Source of the DNA: Bacteroidales bacterium
GTDB taxonomy: Bacteria > Bacteroidota > Bacteroidia > Bacteroidales > FEN-979
Direction of reading: 5' to 3'
Length of the DNA stretch: 49,621 nucleotides
Assembly: GCA_014860625.1 (NCBI GenBank)
Contig: JACZJJ010000106.1
Coordinates: 1-49,621, forward strand
The notes beneath the pieces are model-generated. The model made no database searches. It saw only the letters and a program-made list of their open reading frames with translations, and was not told the DNA's origin. Positions 34,517 to 42,139 of this stretch are shown here, piece after piece (position 1 is the first letter of the stretch; each line of letters begins with the position of its first letter). Both the position numbers and the translations under genes were made by a program.

Positions 34517-34915
34517 TTAAATAATTGTTTTTAGTTCGTCCACCTTCAATTTGAATGCTTCAGCGTATTTTGCAAGTGTCTCTTCTTTCAGTTTTTTGAA
34601 AACAGTTGGTTTGAAGTGACGTTTAACACGCCAGAGTGAAATGGAAACCTGGCTGCTCAGGGTCATAGGATCCATCAGGTTCTTCTCCATGTAATAATAA
34701 ATTGGGCTCTTTTTTCCTGAAACGACCAGCTGACGAGCTGCCTCGATTCTCTCTTTCTGGACATCCCAGAATTGCTCAATGAAAATCCTGTCCGAGTCAT
34801 CATGAAACCGGACATTTTTTTCGTAATTACCATCCTTGTCAAGGGAATAGAACAATTCCCGGTGAGTCCCGTGCTCCGGGTCCTTGTACTTATAATCAAA
34901 TTTCAACTCATCCAT
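34517..34915 (-). CDS. Small conserved protein with helix-turn-helix-like C-terminus
   Basis: The 132-residue protein begins with a hydrophilic, aromatic-rich segment (DYKYKDPEHGTHRELFYSL). It ends with QVSISLWRVKRHFKPTVFKK and YAEAFKLKVDELKTI, which resembles a Cro/C1-type helix-turn-helix. I do not recognise the family with certainty. It lies 18 bases before the BtrH-like gene and 38 bases after the dehydratase-like gene. A local regulator or a scaffold protein are both possible. Confidence 0.7.
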   Translation of the reverse strand: MDELKFDYKYKDPEHGTHRELFYSLDKDGNYEKNVRFHDDSDRIFIEQFWDVQKERIEAARQLVVSGKKSPIYYYMEKNLMDPMTLSSQVSISLWRVKRHFKPTVFKKLKEETLAKYAEAFKLKVDELKTII

Positions 34916-34953
34916 AATGTCTGATTTTTAAACGCTGTGCGAAAATAAAGAAA

Positions 34954-35364
34954 TTATCTGATTAAAAATATTTTCAACTGGCAGGAGGCAATGAGGTCAT
35001 CATGTAAAAACACTTCCCCCTTTACAACAGAAGCATCAAACACCTCGTGTTCAATTGTAACCCTTGTAAAGAGCTCATCGCCGGCTGATGGGTAATGGAG
35101 TATCTTCAGGTTCCGGATCCCCCCGATGAACCCAACAGGTGGTTCTTTTTCCGATAGATCCGGTTTGGAACCAACTCCGGCAGCGGCAGTCTGCGCCATA
35201 TTTTCCACCAGTCCGGCTTCCGTGAAGATCCCATTGTCGCAAAACACATTCTCCTTCCTGATCAGAAATGTTGTCTCAACGATGCCTTCGTGTGCCCCGA
35301 CAAGTTTGTCCACCATCACCATCGGTGGCTTCTGGGGAATATTTATTTTTTCAAATGATGCCAT
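34954..35364 (-). CDS. ApeP/FabZ-like hotdog dehydratase subunit, Glu half
   Basis: The 136-residue hotdog protein has PPMVMVDKLV at the N-terminus and FTEAGLVE54NMAQTAAAG, the helix holding the FabZ catalytic Glu. The motif that should supply the His (GHFP) reads NGIFT, so the His is missing. It is the mirror image of the His-only protein at 20342-20731, and a mixed dimer would restore one complete site. The N-terminal coding region overlaps the radical SAM gene by 22 bases. Confidence 0.82.
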   Translation of the reverse strand: MASFEKINIPQKPPMVMVDKLVGAHEGIVETTFLIRKENVFCDNGIFTEAGLVENMAQTAAAGVGSKPDLSEKEPPVGFIGGIRNLKILHYPSAGDELFTRVTIEHEVFDASVVKGEVFLHDDLIASCQLKIFLIR

Positions 35365-36704
35365 AACGATCCTTTTCGGTTACGTCCTCTCAAACGGTTC
35401 ATGAAGGTCACTACATCCTCATCGGGGAAGACCCACCTGCGTCCTGTTGCTTCGCCCCGTTGCTTCAGCGTTCCGTAGTCGATATTTTCGGCCAGGTAGT
35501 AGGTCGGTTCAATCAGTTTGTCGTTGGGGTCGATATACCCTTCCTCCAGGGCCTTCTTATGCAGCATTGTTCCCGGATAGATGCGCATCCCGACGTAGGG
35601 AAAAAAAACGGAGTTATTGATCCGTTTTGAATTTTCAAATCCCTCGTTAATGCTCTTTTCTGTTTCGCCATATCCACCAAGGATCAGAAAATGAGCAAAA
35701 TAGATACCCACTTCATTGCAGATATCTGAAACTTCAACAACTTCATCTACCGTAAAATGTTTTCGGTAATGCCTGAGGGTTGTATCGGAAAGCGACTCAG
35801 TCCCGAATTCGATATGTGTAAGTCCCGATTCCGCGAAAAGCTCCAACTCTTTCCTGGTCATGTTATGCGGCGAGAAATAGGCTCCCCAACTGATCTTTAT
35901 GCCTGATTGAATGATCTTGTGCGCCAGTTCGAGGTTAAACTTCCGGTTGATGTTAAAAACGGAGTCGGTAAAGAAGATGTAGTTGATCTGTTTGTTGAAA
36001 TGCAGATCCTTCAGGCTCTCAACAATTTTATCGGTGTCCAGCGTTCGTACTTTACTCCCTTCAATCAGTGGGTAGGTGCAGTAAATACAGTCATACGGGC
36101 ATCCACGCTTCGTCTGCATGTTCATCATTCCGCTCTTCTTCCAGTAATACTGGCTCAGGTCATCCGAAAAGGAGAGGTCAAGAGATCGAAGGAAATGGCT
36201 CCTGGGATTTACGACAAGGCTATCCCCCTTTTTATAGACCAGGCCTTCAATAGAATTGACGGGAGATCCGCTGGAGAGTCCGGTAAGCAATTTGTAAAGA
36301 CTCTCTTCCCCTTCGCCGTAGATGCCGTAATCGGGGTTGAAGTAGGAAAAAAGTTCTTCAGGAAAGATGGAGAATGCGGAACCTCCGATAATCAGGGTCG
36401 TTTGGGGAAGGGTTTCACGGATGAGATCGGTAATTACCTTATAGCCTGAAAGGAAGAACTCCCTGGACATGGAGCTTACATCATCTACATTCCGAAGGGA
36501 AACGCCTGTGAAATCGGGATTGTAGTGTTTAAGGTATGCTATAAGTTCTTCATTGCTATGGAGATTCATGTCAAACACAGCAATTTCAAATCCCTCTAAC
36601 CGATCCTGCAAATAGGAGAGCAGGTATGAGATTCCCAACGGATAGACCGGGTAAGGTATTGCGAACCGGTTTGGTGAGACGAGGAGTAGTCTTTTGTTGG
36701 TCAT
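35343..36704 (-). CDS. B12-binding domain radical SAM protein (copy 4)
   Basis: The ATG at 36704 gives 453 residues starting MTNKRLLLVSPN, as the family requires; a longer frame to 36764 would overlap the acyltransferase gene. The cobalamin-binding domain has PLGISYLLSYL, GVSLRNVDDV and GGSAFSIFPEE. The radical SAM core has C202-P-Y-D-C206-I-Y-C209. Similarity to the protein at 7684-9108 is clear across both domains. It lies between an LpxL-like acyltransferase and a dehydratase subunit, so it probably acts on an ACP- or lipid-bound chain. Confidence 0.87.
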   Translation of the reverse strand: MTNKRLLLVSPNRFAIPYPVYPLGISYLLSYLQDRLEGFEIAVFDMNLHSNEELIAYLKHYNPDFTGVSLRNVDDVSSMSREFFLSGYKVITDLIRETLPQTTLIIGGSAFSIFPEELFSYFNPDYGIYGEGEESLYKLLTGLSSGSPVNSIEGLVYKKGDSLVVNPRSHFLRSLDLSFSDDLSQYYWKKSGMMNMQTKRGCPYDCIYCTYPLIEGSKVRTLDTDKIVESLKDLHFNKQINYIFFTDSVFNINRKFNLELAHKIIQSGIKISWGAYFSPHNMTRKELELFAESGLTHIEFGTESLSDTTLRHYRKHFTVDEVVEVSDICNEVGIYFAHFLILGGYGETEKSINEGFENSKRINNSVFFPYVGMRIYPGTMLHKKALEEGYIDPNDKLIEPTYYLAENIDYGTLKQRGEATGRRWVFPDEDVVTFMNRLRGRNRKGSLWHHLKK

Positions 36705-36712
36705 GCTGTATT

Positions 36713-37615
36713 TCAGGTTTTCTGGTTTGGTACAGGGTTCCAGAAATCGTAATAGTTGAACCATTGCAACGGGAACCGTCGAAGAACTTCTTCAAATTTA
36801 GAAACATAAATGGTTAATGCTTCACGAAGTATCTGCTCCCGTTTCTGAAGGTTGCGGGTGAACTCAATCCGATATAATGGTGTTGCAAAGAAATGGTAAT
36901 GAGATCTTCTTTCTTTTACAGCAAATACATACGATACAGGAACATTAAAGCGTGCAGCCAGGTTGACGGGACCAATTGGAAAGCAAGCTGGTTTTCCCAT
37001 GAAATTGAGGGAGATGGTCTTGTTCCCTTCGATAAATCTGTCGCCATGCATGGCTATGATATCGCCTGAAGCAAATGCCTGTTCGATCTCTTTGAGGTGG
37101 GTGTAATCCTCCCGGATAACAATAAAATGGACATTCCGCTCCTTCATGATATCTTTCAAATATCCTTTGATCTGCTGATGCTCGGCATCAAACATGATGA
37201 TGTGAATCCGTTTGTTCAGCCGGTTTAAAAGGTTCCCGGCAATCTCCCAATTTCCAACATGAGCGCTGATCAGCAATCCCCCATCCTTCATTTGACGAAG
37301 GTACTCTTCTCCTTCAAAATCAAAGGTGAACTGTTGCTGGAAACCTGTCAGCATAGCCAGCTTGTCAATCAGGATTTGGCCAAAAATGTAATAGTTCCGA
37401 AAGATACTGATAACTGATTTACCCGTGGAATAGCCATGAATCTCTCTGAAATACAAATAAATGGCTTTGAATGCGAGTCGGGAATTAAAAACAAACCATG
37501 TGACAACGAAGCGGAGAAGGAAATAGGCAAAGGAGATGCCTAAATAGTTTAAGGTCCAGATAAAGATTTTGTACCCTAAGACTCCTCCTCTGGTTTTTCC
37601 TTGCCATGATGACAT
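36713..37615 (-). CDS. LpxL/HtrB-like acyltransferase
   Basis: The 300-residue protein has an N-terminal hydrophobic segment (~15-45). The catalytic HX4E motif is H119-V-G-N-W-E124 in LISAHVGNWEIAG, followed by MHGDRF and GKPACFPIGPVNLA, typical of the lauroyltransferase family. In aryl polyene loci such enzymes are thought to attach the polyene to a lipid. It lies 7 bases after the ACP 3 gene and 8 before the radical SAM gene. Confidence 0.9.
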   Translation of the reverse strand: MSSWQGKTRGGVLGYKIFIWTLNYLGISFAYFLLRFVVTWFVFNSRLAFKAIYLYFREIHGYSTGKSVISIFRNYYIFGQILIDKLAMLTGFQQQFTFDFEGEEYLRQMKDGGLLISAHVGNWEIAGNLLNRLNKRIHIIMFDAEHQQIKGYLKDIMKERNVHFIVIREDYTHLKEIEQAFASGDIIAMHGDRFIEGNKTISLNFMGKPACFPIGPVNLAARFNVPVSYVFAVKERRSHYHFFATPLYRIEFTRNLQKREQILREALTIYVSKFEEVLRRFPLQWFNYYDFWNPVPNQKT

Positions 37616-37622
37616 CAGGGGC

Positions 37623-37871
37623 TTAGTTTGGATTTACTCTTTTGATAATATAGGTATAAAAATCATGGAGAGTCTTGACATCAGACATCTCCTCTGCTTT
37701 CATTTTAAAGCCGAAGTTATTCTCAATGATAACAAAAAGATCTACGAAATCCAGGCTGTCAATGCCCAGGTCCTTTTTTAAATCGGCTTCAGGCCTGATC
37801 TGATCCTCATCAATCTCTATCTCATCAATAAGGAGCTGATTGATCTTGGTGATTATCTCATCATTCTGCAT
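37623..37871 (-). CDS. Acyl carrier protein 3
   Basis: The product has 82 residues from the ATG at 37871 (MQNDEIITK). The attachment Ser is S39 in LKKDLGIDSLDFVDL. An ATG at 37883 is in frame, but a TATTTTTG promoter element ends at 37893. Starting at 37871 gives the same 22-base spacing seen at other genes of the window, whereas 37883 would leave almost no leader. It sits between KS 5 and the LpxL-like acyltransferase. Confidence 0.9.
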   Translation of the reverse strand: MQNDEIITKINQLLIDEIEIDEDQIRPEADLKKDLGIDSLDFVDLFVIIENNFGFKMKAEEMSDVKTLHDFYTYIIKRVNPN

Positions 37872-37892
37872 CAGATGGTTCATTGATTGATG

Positions 37893-37900
37893 CAAAAATA
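37893..37900 (-). promoter_or_regulatory. -7 element for the ACP 3 gene
   Basis: TATTTTTG on the minus strand ends 22 bases before the ATG at 37871. It lies in the short gap after the KS 5 stop. Confidence 0.5.
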
Positions 37901-37917
37901 CATTTTTTTACAGAAAT

Positions 37918-39141
37918 CTAAAGGGAAAACTTACGGATTACAAGTGCGGAATTTGTTCCCCCGAAACCAAAGGAGTTGGAGAGAAACGCATTGATCTCAG
38001 CGGGTGTTGTTTTCAGTGCAATATTGAGTTTTGTGGAGAACTCATCCGGGTTGATGAAGTTGATATTCGGAGCAACGAACGAATCCTGCATCATCAGGAT
38101 AGAGTAAATCACTTCGCTGGCGCCACCCATCCACATTTCATGCCCGGTCATTGATTTGGTGCTGCTTACCAATGGCTTGGTCTTTCCGAAAACCTCATCA
38201 ATCGCCTGAGCTTCATTGCTGTCTCCTGCTTGAGTAGAAGTGGCATGAGCATTGATGTAGTCAATTTTTTCTGCTCCCATTCCCGAATCTTTCAGCGCCA
38301 TCTCCATCGCCCGTCTTGGTCCGTCAACATTTGGCAGGGAGATGTGCTCTCCGTTGGAAGAAAAACCATATCCTACCACTTCTCCGAGAATGTTTGCTCC
38401 CCGTCTGATTGCCGAATCATAGCTCTCCAGGATGACACTTGCCGCTCCGCCACTGGGTACCAGCCCATCGCGATCCCTGTCGAACGGACGGGAGGCTTTG
38501 GATGGTTCTGATTCATTTGTTGAAAAGGCGTTAAGAGCGTCGAAACTGGCAGTGGCTTCCGGGTTGATCTCCTGGGCTCCACCACAGATGATGATATCCT
38601 GAAGTCCCTGTTTGATCAGCAGATACCCCATTCCAATCGCATGTGACCCACTGGCACAGGCACCGGCAATGGTAAAGTTGATTCCCCGAAGTTTGAAAAT
38701 GACAGAGAGGTTCATGGATACTGTAGAGTTCATCGACTGGAAGATGTATCCCGACCCGATCATCATGGTATCTTTTTTATCACGCAGGATGTCTACTGAT
38801 TCAACAACCGGCACGGCAGAACTGTCGTTTCCGTACAGGATTCCTACCTCATGCTGGTCGAGGAAGGATTGTTCAATGCCAGCAACCCTTAGAGCTTCAA
38901 GTGTTGCCATATAGGCATATTCTCCCTGAACAGCCATCCCAATGCGCATTCTGCGGTCAAGCACACCTTTAAGGACAGGTCGGTCCACCATGCCTGTAAG
39001 AGCTGAGCGGAATCCCATCTCTTTCCGTAACGGGTCGAGTATTACACCGGATTTTCCCTGGAAAAGAGAGTTTTTAACATCTTCCAGGTTTTTTCCGAGA
39101 ACACTGTAAATTCCCATACCGGTAATGACGACCCTGTTCAA
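37918..39141 (-). CDS. Beta-ketoacyl-ACP synthase (KS 5)
   Basis: The 407-residue KS has C162 in AGACASGSHAI, His in INAHATSTQAGD and His in STKSMTGHEMWMGG. All three catalytic residues are present. The start is TTG at 39141: the family N-terminus NRVVITGMGIYS begins there, and an in-frame TAG lies directly upstream. A repeat array begins 6 bases before the TTG and may have displaced an older start region. It is a third KS type, distinct from the KS 2/3 pair. Confidence 0.9.
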   Translation of the reverse strand: MNRVVITGMGIYSVLGKNLEDVKNSLFQGKSGVILDPLRKEMGFRSALTGMVDRPVLKGVLDRRMRIGMAVQGEYAYMATLEALRVAGIEQSFLDQHEVGILYGNDSSAVPVVESVDILRDKKDTMMIGSGYIFQSMNSTVSMNLSVIFKLRGINFTIAGACASGSHAIGMGYLLIKQGLQDIIICGGAQEINPEATASFDALNAFSTNESEPSKASRPFDRDRDGLVPSGGAASVILESYDSAIRRGANILGEVVGYGFSSNGEHISLPNVDGPRRAMEMALKDSGMGAEKIDYINAHATSTQAGDSNEAQAIDEVFGKTKPLVSSTKSMTGHEMWMGGASEVIYSILMMQDSFVAPNINFINPDEFSTKLNIALKTTPAEINAFLSNSFGFGGTNSALVIRKFSL

Positions 39142-39147
39142 CTAGCA

Positions 39148-39171
39148 AAATGGTGAAATGGTGAGATGGCG
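39148..39171. repeat. 8-base tandem repeat (AAATGGTG) upstream of KS 5
   Basis: The units are AAATGGTG, AAATGGTG and AGATGGCG. The array lies immediately 5' of the TTG start of KS 5. Confidence 0.75.
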
Positions 39172-39212
39172 AAATTAAAAAAATATATGTTAATGAAAGC
39201 GCTAAGGAGGAA

Positions 39213-39247
39213 ATTCTTCATTCGTAATTCTTCATTCGTAATTCGTA
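39213..39247. repeat. 7-base tandem repeat (ATTCGTA/ATTCTTC) after fabG
   Basis: The units are ATTCTTC, ATTCGTA, ATTCTTC, ATTCGTA and ATTCGTA, ending one base before the fabG stop codon. Together with 39148-39171 it makes up much of the 107-base fabG-KS 5 gap. It uses the same words as 17290-17317. Confidence 0.85.
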
Positions 39248-39248
39248 A

Positions 39249-39977
39249 TTAAGTATAGAGTCCTCCGTTGACATTGATCACTGCGCCAGTGATATAGGAA
39301 GCCTCATCGGAGGCCAGGAAGCCAACAATCGCAGCCACCTCTTCGGGATTTCCGAAACGACCCATAGGGATCATTGCTTTGAGCTGACTTTCATCCATAT
39401 CCTTGGTCATGTCGGTACGGATAAATCCAGGTGCAACGGCATTTACCGTGACTTTTTTCTTGGCAACCTCCTGGGCCATCGCTTTGGTTGCTCCGATAAC
39501 TCCAGCTTTGGCTGCCGAATAATTGGCCTGACCCGGCAAACCTTTCAATCCTGATAAAGAAACTACATTGATAATTCGGCCAAACTTGTTGATCAGCATA
39601 TCTTTGGTCAGTATTCTGGTTACATAGAGAAAACTGTTCAGGTTTGTGTTGATCACATCATGCCATTCATCATCTTTCATCCACATCACCAGAGCATCTT
39701 TCCTGATTCCGGCATTGTTTACGAGAACGGAAATATAGGATCCTTCATGTTTCTCAATCCAGGTGCTCAATGCACCTTCAACCTCTTTCTGGTCGGATAC
39801 GTCAAACTTCATGATTTCTCCATCACTCCCTTTTTCACGAACCATCAGCAGCGCCTTTTCAGCTTCTTCCTGGTTTGAATGGTAGTTGATGATAACGTAG
39901 TATCCATTTTCGGCAAGCCTGATGCTGCATGCCCTTCCAATTCCTCGGGAACCGCCTGTCACTAATGCATATTTCAT
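39249..39977 (-). CDS. fabG: 3-oxoacyl-ACP reductase (FabG-like)
   Basis: The 242-residue short-chain dehydrogenase has VTGGSRGIGRA for NADPH binding, NNAG, catalytic Ser in NVVSLSG and Tyr/Lys in YSAAKAG. The C-terminal region FIRTDMTKDM fits FabG. The ATG at 39977 is the family start; the frame extension to 40055 overlaps the ammonia-lyase gene. It would reduce the beta-keto groups made by the KS enzymes. It lies 28 bases after the ammonia-lyase gene. Confidence 0.94.
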   Translation of the reverse strand: MKYALVTGGSRGIGRACSIRLAENGYYVIINYHSNQEEAEKALLMVREKGSDGEIMKFDVSDQKEVEGALSTWIEKHEGSYISVLVNNAGIRKDALVMWMKDDEWHDVINTNLNSFLYVTRILTKDMLINKFGRIINVVSLSGLKGLPGQANYSAAKAGVIGATKAMAQEVAKKKVTVNAVAPGFIRTDMTKDMDESQLKAMIPMGRFGNPEEVAAIVGFLASDEASYITGAVINVNGGLYT

Positions 39978-40005
39978 AATCGTTGTATTTTCCTGCAAGG
40001 GGATG

Positions 40006-41559
40006 CTAATCCTCAAAAGAGAATTGCAGTTTGTTTTCCGTGATATACTGTACAATATTCCTTACATCCGGATATCTGACAGCATCTTCCGTGAATTTCG
40101 GGACAATCTTCCGGAGATCTTCATACTTACTTTTTGAATAGGTTGACAATTGATCCTTGATCTCAAGGTAATCGATGGCCTGTAAGATTGCGATCATTTC
40201 AATTGCCAGTACCTGGTAAGTATTGTCAATTACCTTTTTTGTAAGCAATGCTGCATTGGTTCCCATGCTGACAATATCCTGGTTGTCATTATTATTTGTA
40301 ATGCTATGAAGATACATGGGGAATGAGAGAGTCTGGTTTTCGGCGACGGTTGAAACTGCAGTAAACTGGACTCCCTGCATCCCGAGGTTGAGTCCAAGTT
40401 TGCCAAGGTTTACAAAAGGAGGCAATTTCTCATTCAGTTTTGGATTCATGAGGTAGTTCAGCTGCCTCTCAGAAAGCATGGACAGTTTAGTTATGGCGAT
40501 TTTTAACTTGTCCATTTCGAGTGCTACATAATCACCATGAAAGTTGCCGCCATGATAAACATCCTGTTTCTCCCCGTCAATGATGGGATTGTCGCTGCAT
40601 GAGTTGACCTCATTCATCAGGACATGGATGGAGAAAAGAACAGTATCAAATACAGGTCCAAGTACCTGAGGTACACAACGTAACGAATAGTATTCCTGTA
40701 CTTTGTGCTTAAATATTTCAACGTCTATTGTTTTGTTGTTGTCATAAAGATGATCGGCCCTGCGACGAATGAGTTGGCTGTCTTTCAGGATTGATTTCAT
40801 CGTTCGGGCTACATGTCTCTGACCATGATGAGCTTTTGCGCTGTTCAGTTCGTCAGAAAAATGATCGTCGTAGGACTCTACGATCTCAGTAATCATCGAG
40901 GAGGCAAGCATTGACCAATCGAGAAGATTTCTGGCATGTATGGCATTGATCATTCCGATACCCGTCATGCAGGATGTGCCGTTGATCAGTCCAAGGCCTT
41001 CACGGATATGCATGGTTATAGGGGAGAGTCCGACTTCAGCAAATACCTCCGCTGTTGGCCTTGTCTTCCCCTGATAAAGGACTTCGCCTTCACCAATCAG
41101 GTTGACAGCCAGGTGGGCAAGCTGCACAAGATCACCACTGGCTCCAACACCACCGTGCTCAGGGATATAGGGATGGATATTCAGGTTGATCATATCCATG
41201 ATCAACTCAATGACTTCCGGATGGATGCCTGATTTTCCCTGGATGAGCGTGTTGAGCCTCGCCAGCATAGTGGCCTTGGCATAGATATCGGTCAGAGGGT
41301 TTCCGCAACCGGCGGCATGGGAACGGATCAGGTTGTATTGAAGCTCAAGCTCACTCTTGTCAGGGATCTTGAATTGCGCCATAGGACCAAGTCCTGTGTT
41401 GATCCCATAGATCACTTTCCCCTTGGCAAAACCTTTTAAAAATTCGTAATCTTCAGCAACTTTTTTTCTTGCTTCGATATCAATATCTATCTTCTCTCCC
41501 TCAAAGATAACGTTGAAGAAATCTCCGATTGTGGTTTTGCGGTTTCCTACAACAACCAT
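40006..41559 (-). CDS. Tyrosine ammonia-lyase of the flexirubin type
   Basis: The 517-residue member of the HAL/PAL/TAL family has the MIO cofactor triad A140-S141-G142 in GGVGASGDLVQL, the catalytic Tyr in YGINTG (Y51), SCSDNPIIDG and NNNDNQDIVSMG. Long stretches (for example VQEYYSLRCVPQ, YHGGNFHGDY, LGMQGVQFTA) match my memory of the Flavobacterium johnsoniae tyrosine ammonia-lyase. The selectivity position reads RSH as in that enzyme. It should turn tyrosine into p-coumarate, the aryl starter. It is the first gene of the minus-strand run and has its own promoter element and leader inverted repeat. Confidence 0.9.
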   Translation of the reverse strand: MVVVGNRKTTIGDFFNVIFEGEKIDIDIEARKKVAEDYEFLKGFAKGKVIYGINTGLGPMAQFKIPDKSELELQYNLIRSHAAGCGNPLTDIYAKATMLARLNTLIQGKSGIHPEVIELIMDMINLNIHPYIPEHGGVGASGDLVQLAHLAVNLIGEGEVLYQGKTRPTAEVFAEVGLSPITMHIREGLGLINGTSCMTGIGMINAIHARNLLDWSMLASSMITEIVESYDDHFSDELNSAKAHHGQRHVARTMKSILKDSQLIRRRADHLYDNNKTIDVEIFKHKVQEYYSLRCVPQVLGPVFDTVLFSIHVLMNEVNSCSDNPIIDGEKQDVYHGGNFHGDYVALEMDKLKIAITKLSMLSERQLNYLMNPKLNEKLPPFVNLGKLGLNLGMQGVQFTAVSTVAENQTLSFPMYLHSITNNNDNQDIVSMGTNAALLTKKVIDNTYQVLAIEMIAILQAIDYLEIKDQLSTYSKSKYEDLRKIVPKFTEDAVRYPDVRNIVQYITENKLQFSFED

Positions 41560-41587
41560 AGAATCATTCTGTTACATGCCAAAAATG

Positions 41588-41610
41588 AAAAAACAGAATA
41601 CCTGTTTTTT
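41588..41610. promoter_or_regulatory. Perfect inverted repeat in the ammonia-lyase leader
   Basis: The 9-base arms AAAAAACAG and CTGTTTTTT flank a 5-base loop. The repeat begins about where transcription from the element at 41619-41626 should start, 28 bases before the start codon at 41559. It could be an operator or a 5' mRNA hairpin. A terminator is less likely, because the stem is short and AT-rich. Confidence 0.5.
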
Positions 41611-41618
41611 TTGATGCG

Positions 41619-41626
41619 CAAAGGTA
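41619..41626 (-). promoter_or_regulatory. -7 element for the ammonia-lyase operon
   Basis: TACCTTTG on the minus strand matches TAnnTTTG. It lies 60 bases before the ATG at 41559, a longer leader than at other genes of the window. No convincing -33 element is seen. Confidence 0.5.
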
Positions 41627-41664
41627 AAATATTTCTGAAAGAAATGCCGGGTATTTGTTGGCTT

Positions 41665-41934
41665 CTAGCGATCCCGTTTGAAAAAGGTATCTGGTTTAGG
41701 TCTGGCTTCATTAACCTTCATCTCGCGGTTGTCAACTTCACGGTTATTGAGTTCTTCAATCGCTTTGTTAGCTTCTTCAGGGTTCTCCATGACAACAAAA
41801 CCAAATCCTTTGCTCTGTCCTGTATATTTGTCACTAATGATATTTACTGAAGTAACCTCACCAAATTCTTCGAAAAGTTGTTTCAGATCATCTTCATTTA
41901 CCTTATAACTAAGGTTTCCTACATAAATGTTCAT
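41665..41934 (-). CDS. RRM-type RNA-binding protein
   Basis: The 89-residue protein is a single RNA recognition motif with RNP2 IYVGNL at residues 3-8 and RNP1 KGFGFVVM near 43-50, and a short basic tail (FFKRDR). Such small RRM proteins are common in Bacteroidota and are thought to act as RNA chaperones or cold-response proteins. It is probably unrelated to the biosynthetic locus. Confidence 0.93.
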   Translation of the reverse strand: MNIYVGNLSYKVNEDDLKQLFEEFGEVTSVNIISDKYTGQSKGFGFVVMENPEEANKAIEELNNREVDNREMKVNEARPKPDTFFKRDR

Positions 41935-42028
41935 ACGAAAGTGTTTTAAATGTATTTAATTAACTCGAAAAAAAAGATGGGTTAAAATCAGATATAACAG
42001 AAGAAAGGTAACTCAGGCTTTTAATTCG

Positions 42029-42102
42029 TGACCCCGACAGGATTCAAACCTGTAACCTTCTGATCCGTAGTCAGATACTCTATTCAGTTGAGCTACGGGG
42101 CC
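42029..42102 (-). tRNA. tRNA-Arg (anticodon ACG)
   Basis: Read on the minus strand, the acceptor stem pairs GGCCCCG with CGGGGTC (one G-U). The anticodon arm is TCTGA-CTACGGA-TCAGA with anticodon ACG, and the T arm is ACAGG-TTTGAAT-CCTGT. The discriminator base is A, and no CCA is encoded. The A34 would be edited to inosine. Confidence 0.95.
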
Positions 42103-42139
42103 AATTAACTGTGCAAAAGTACAAATTTTTCTTTCTAAG

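Noticed and set aside
11709-41559. Dialkylresorcinol (DarA/DarB) part of a flexirubin cluster
   Set aside because: No DarA-like cyclase is seen, and the only KAS III homologue lacks the His expected of DarB.
41588-41610. Rho-independent terminator
   Set aside because: The stem has only two G-C pairs and lies between a promoter element and the start codon of the same gene, not after a gene end.
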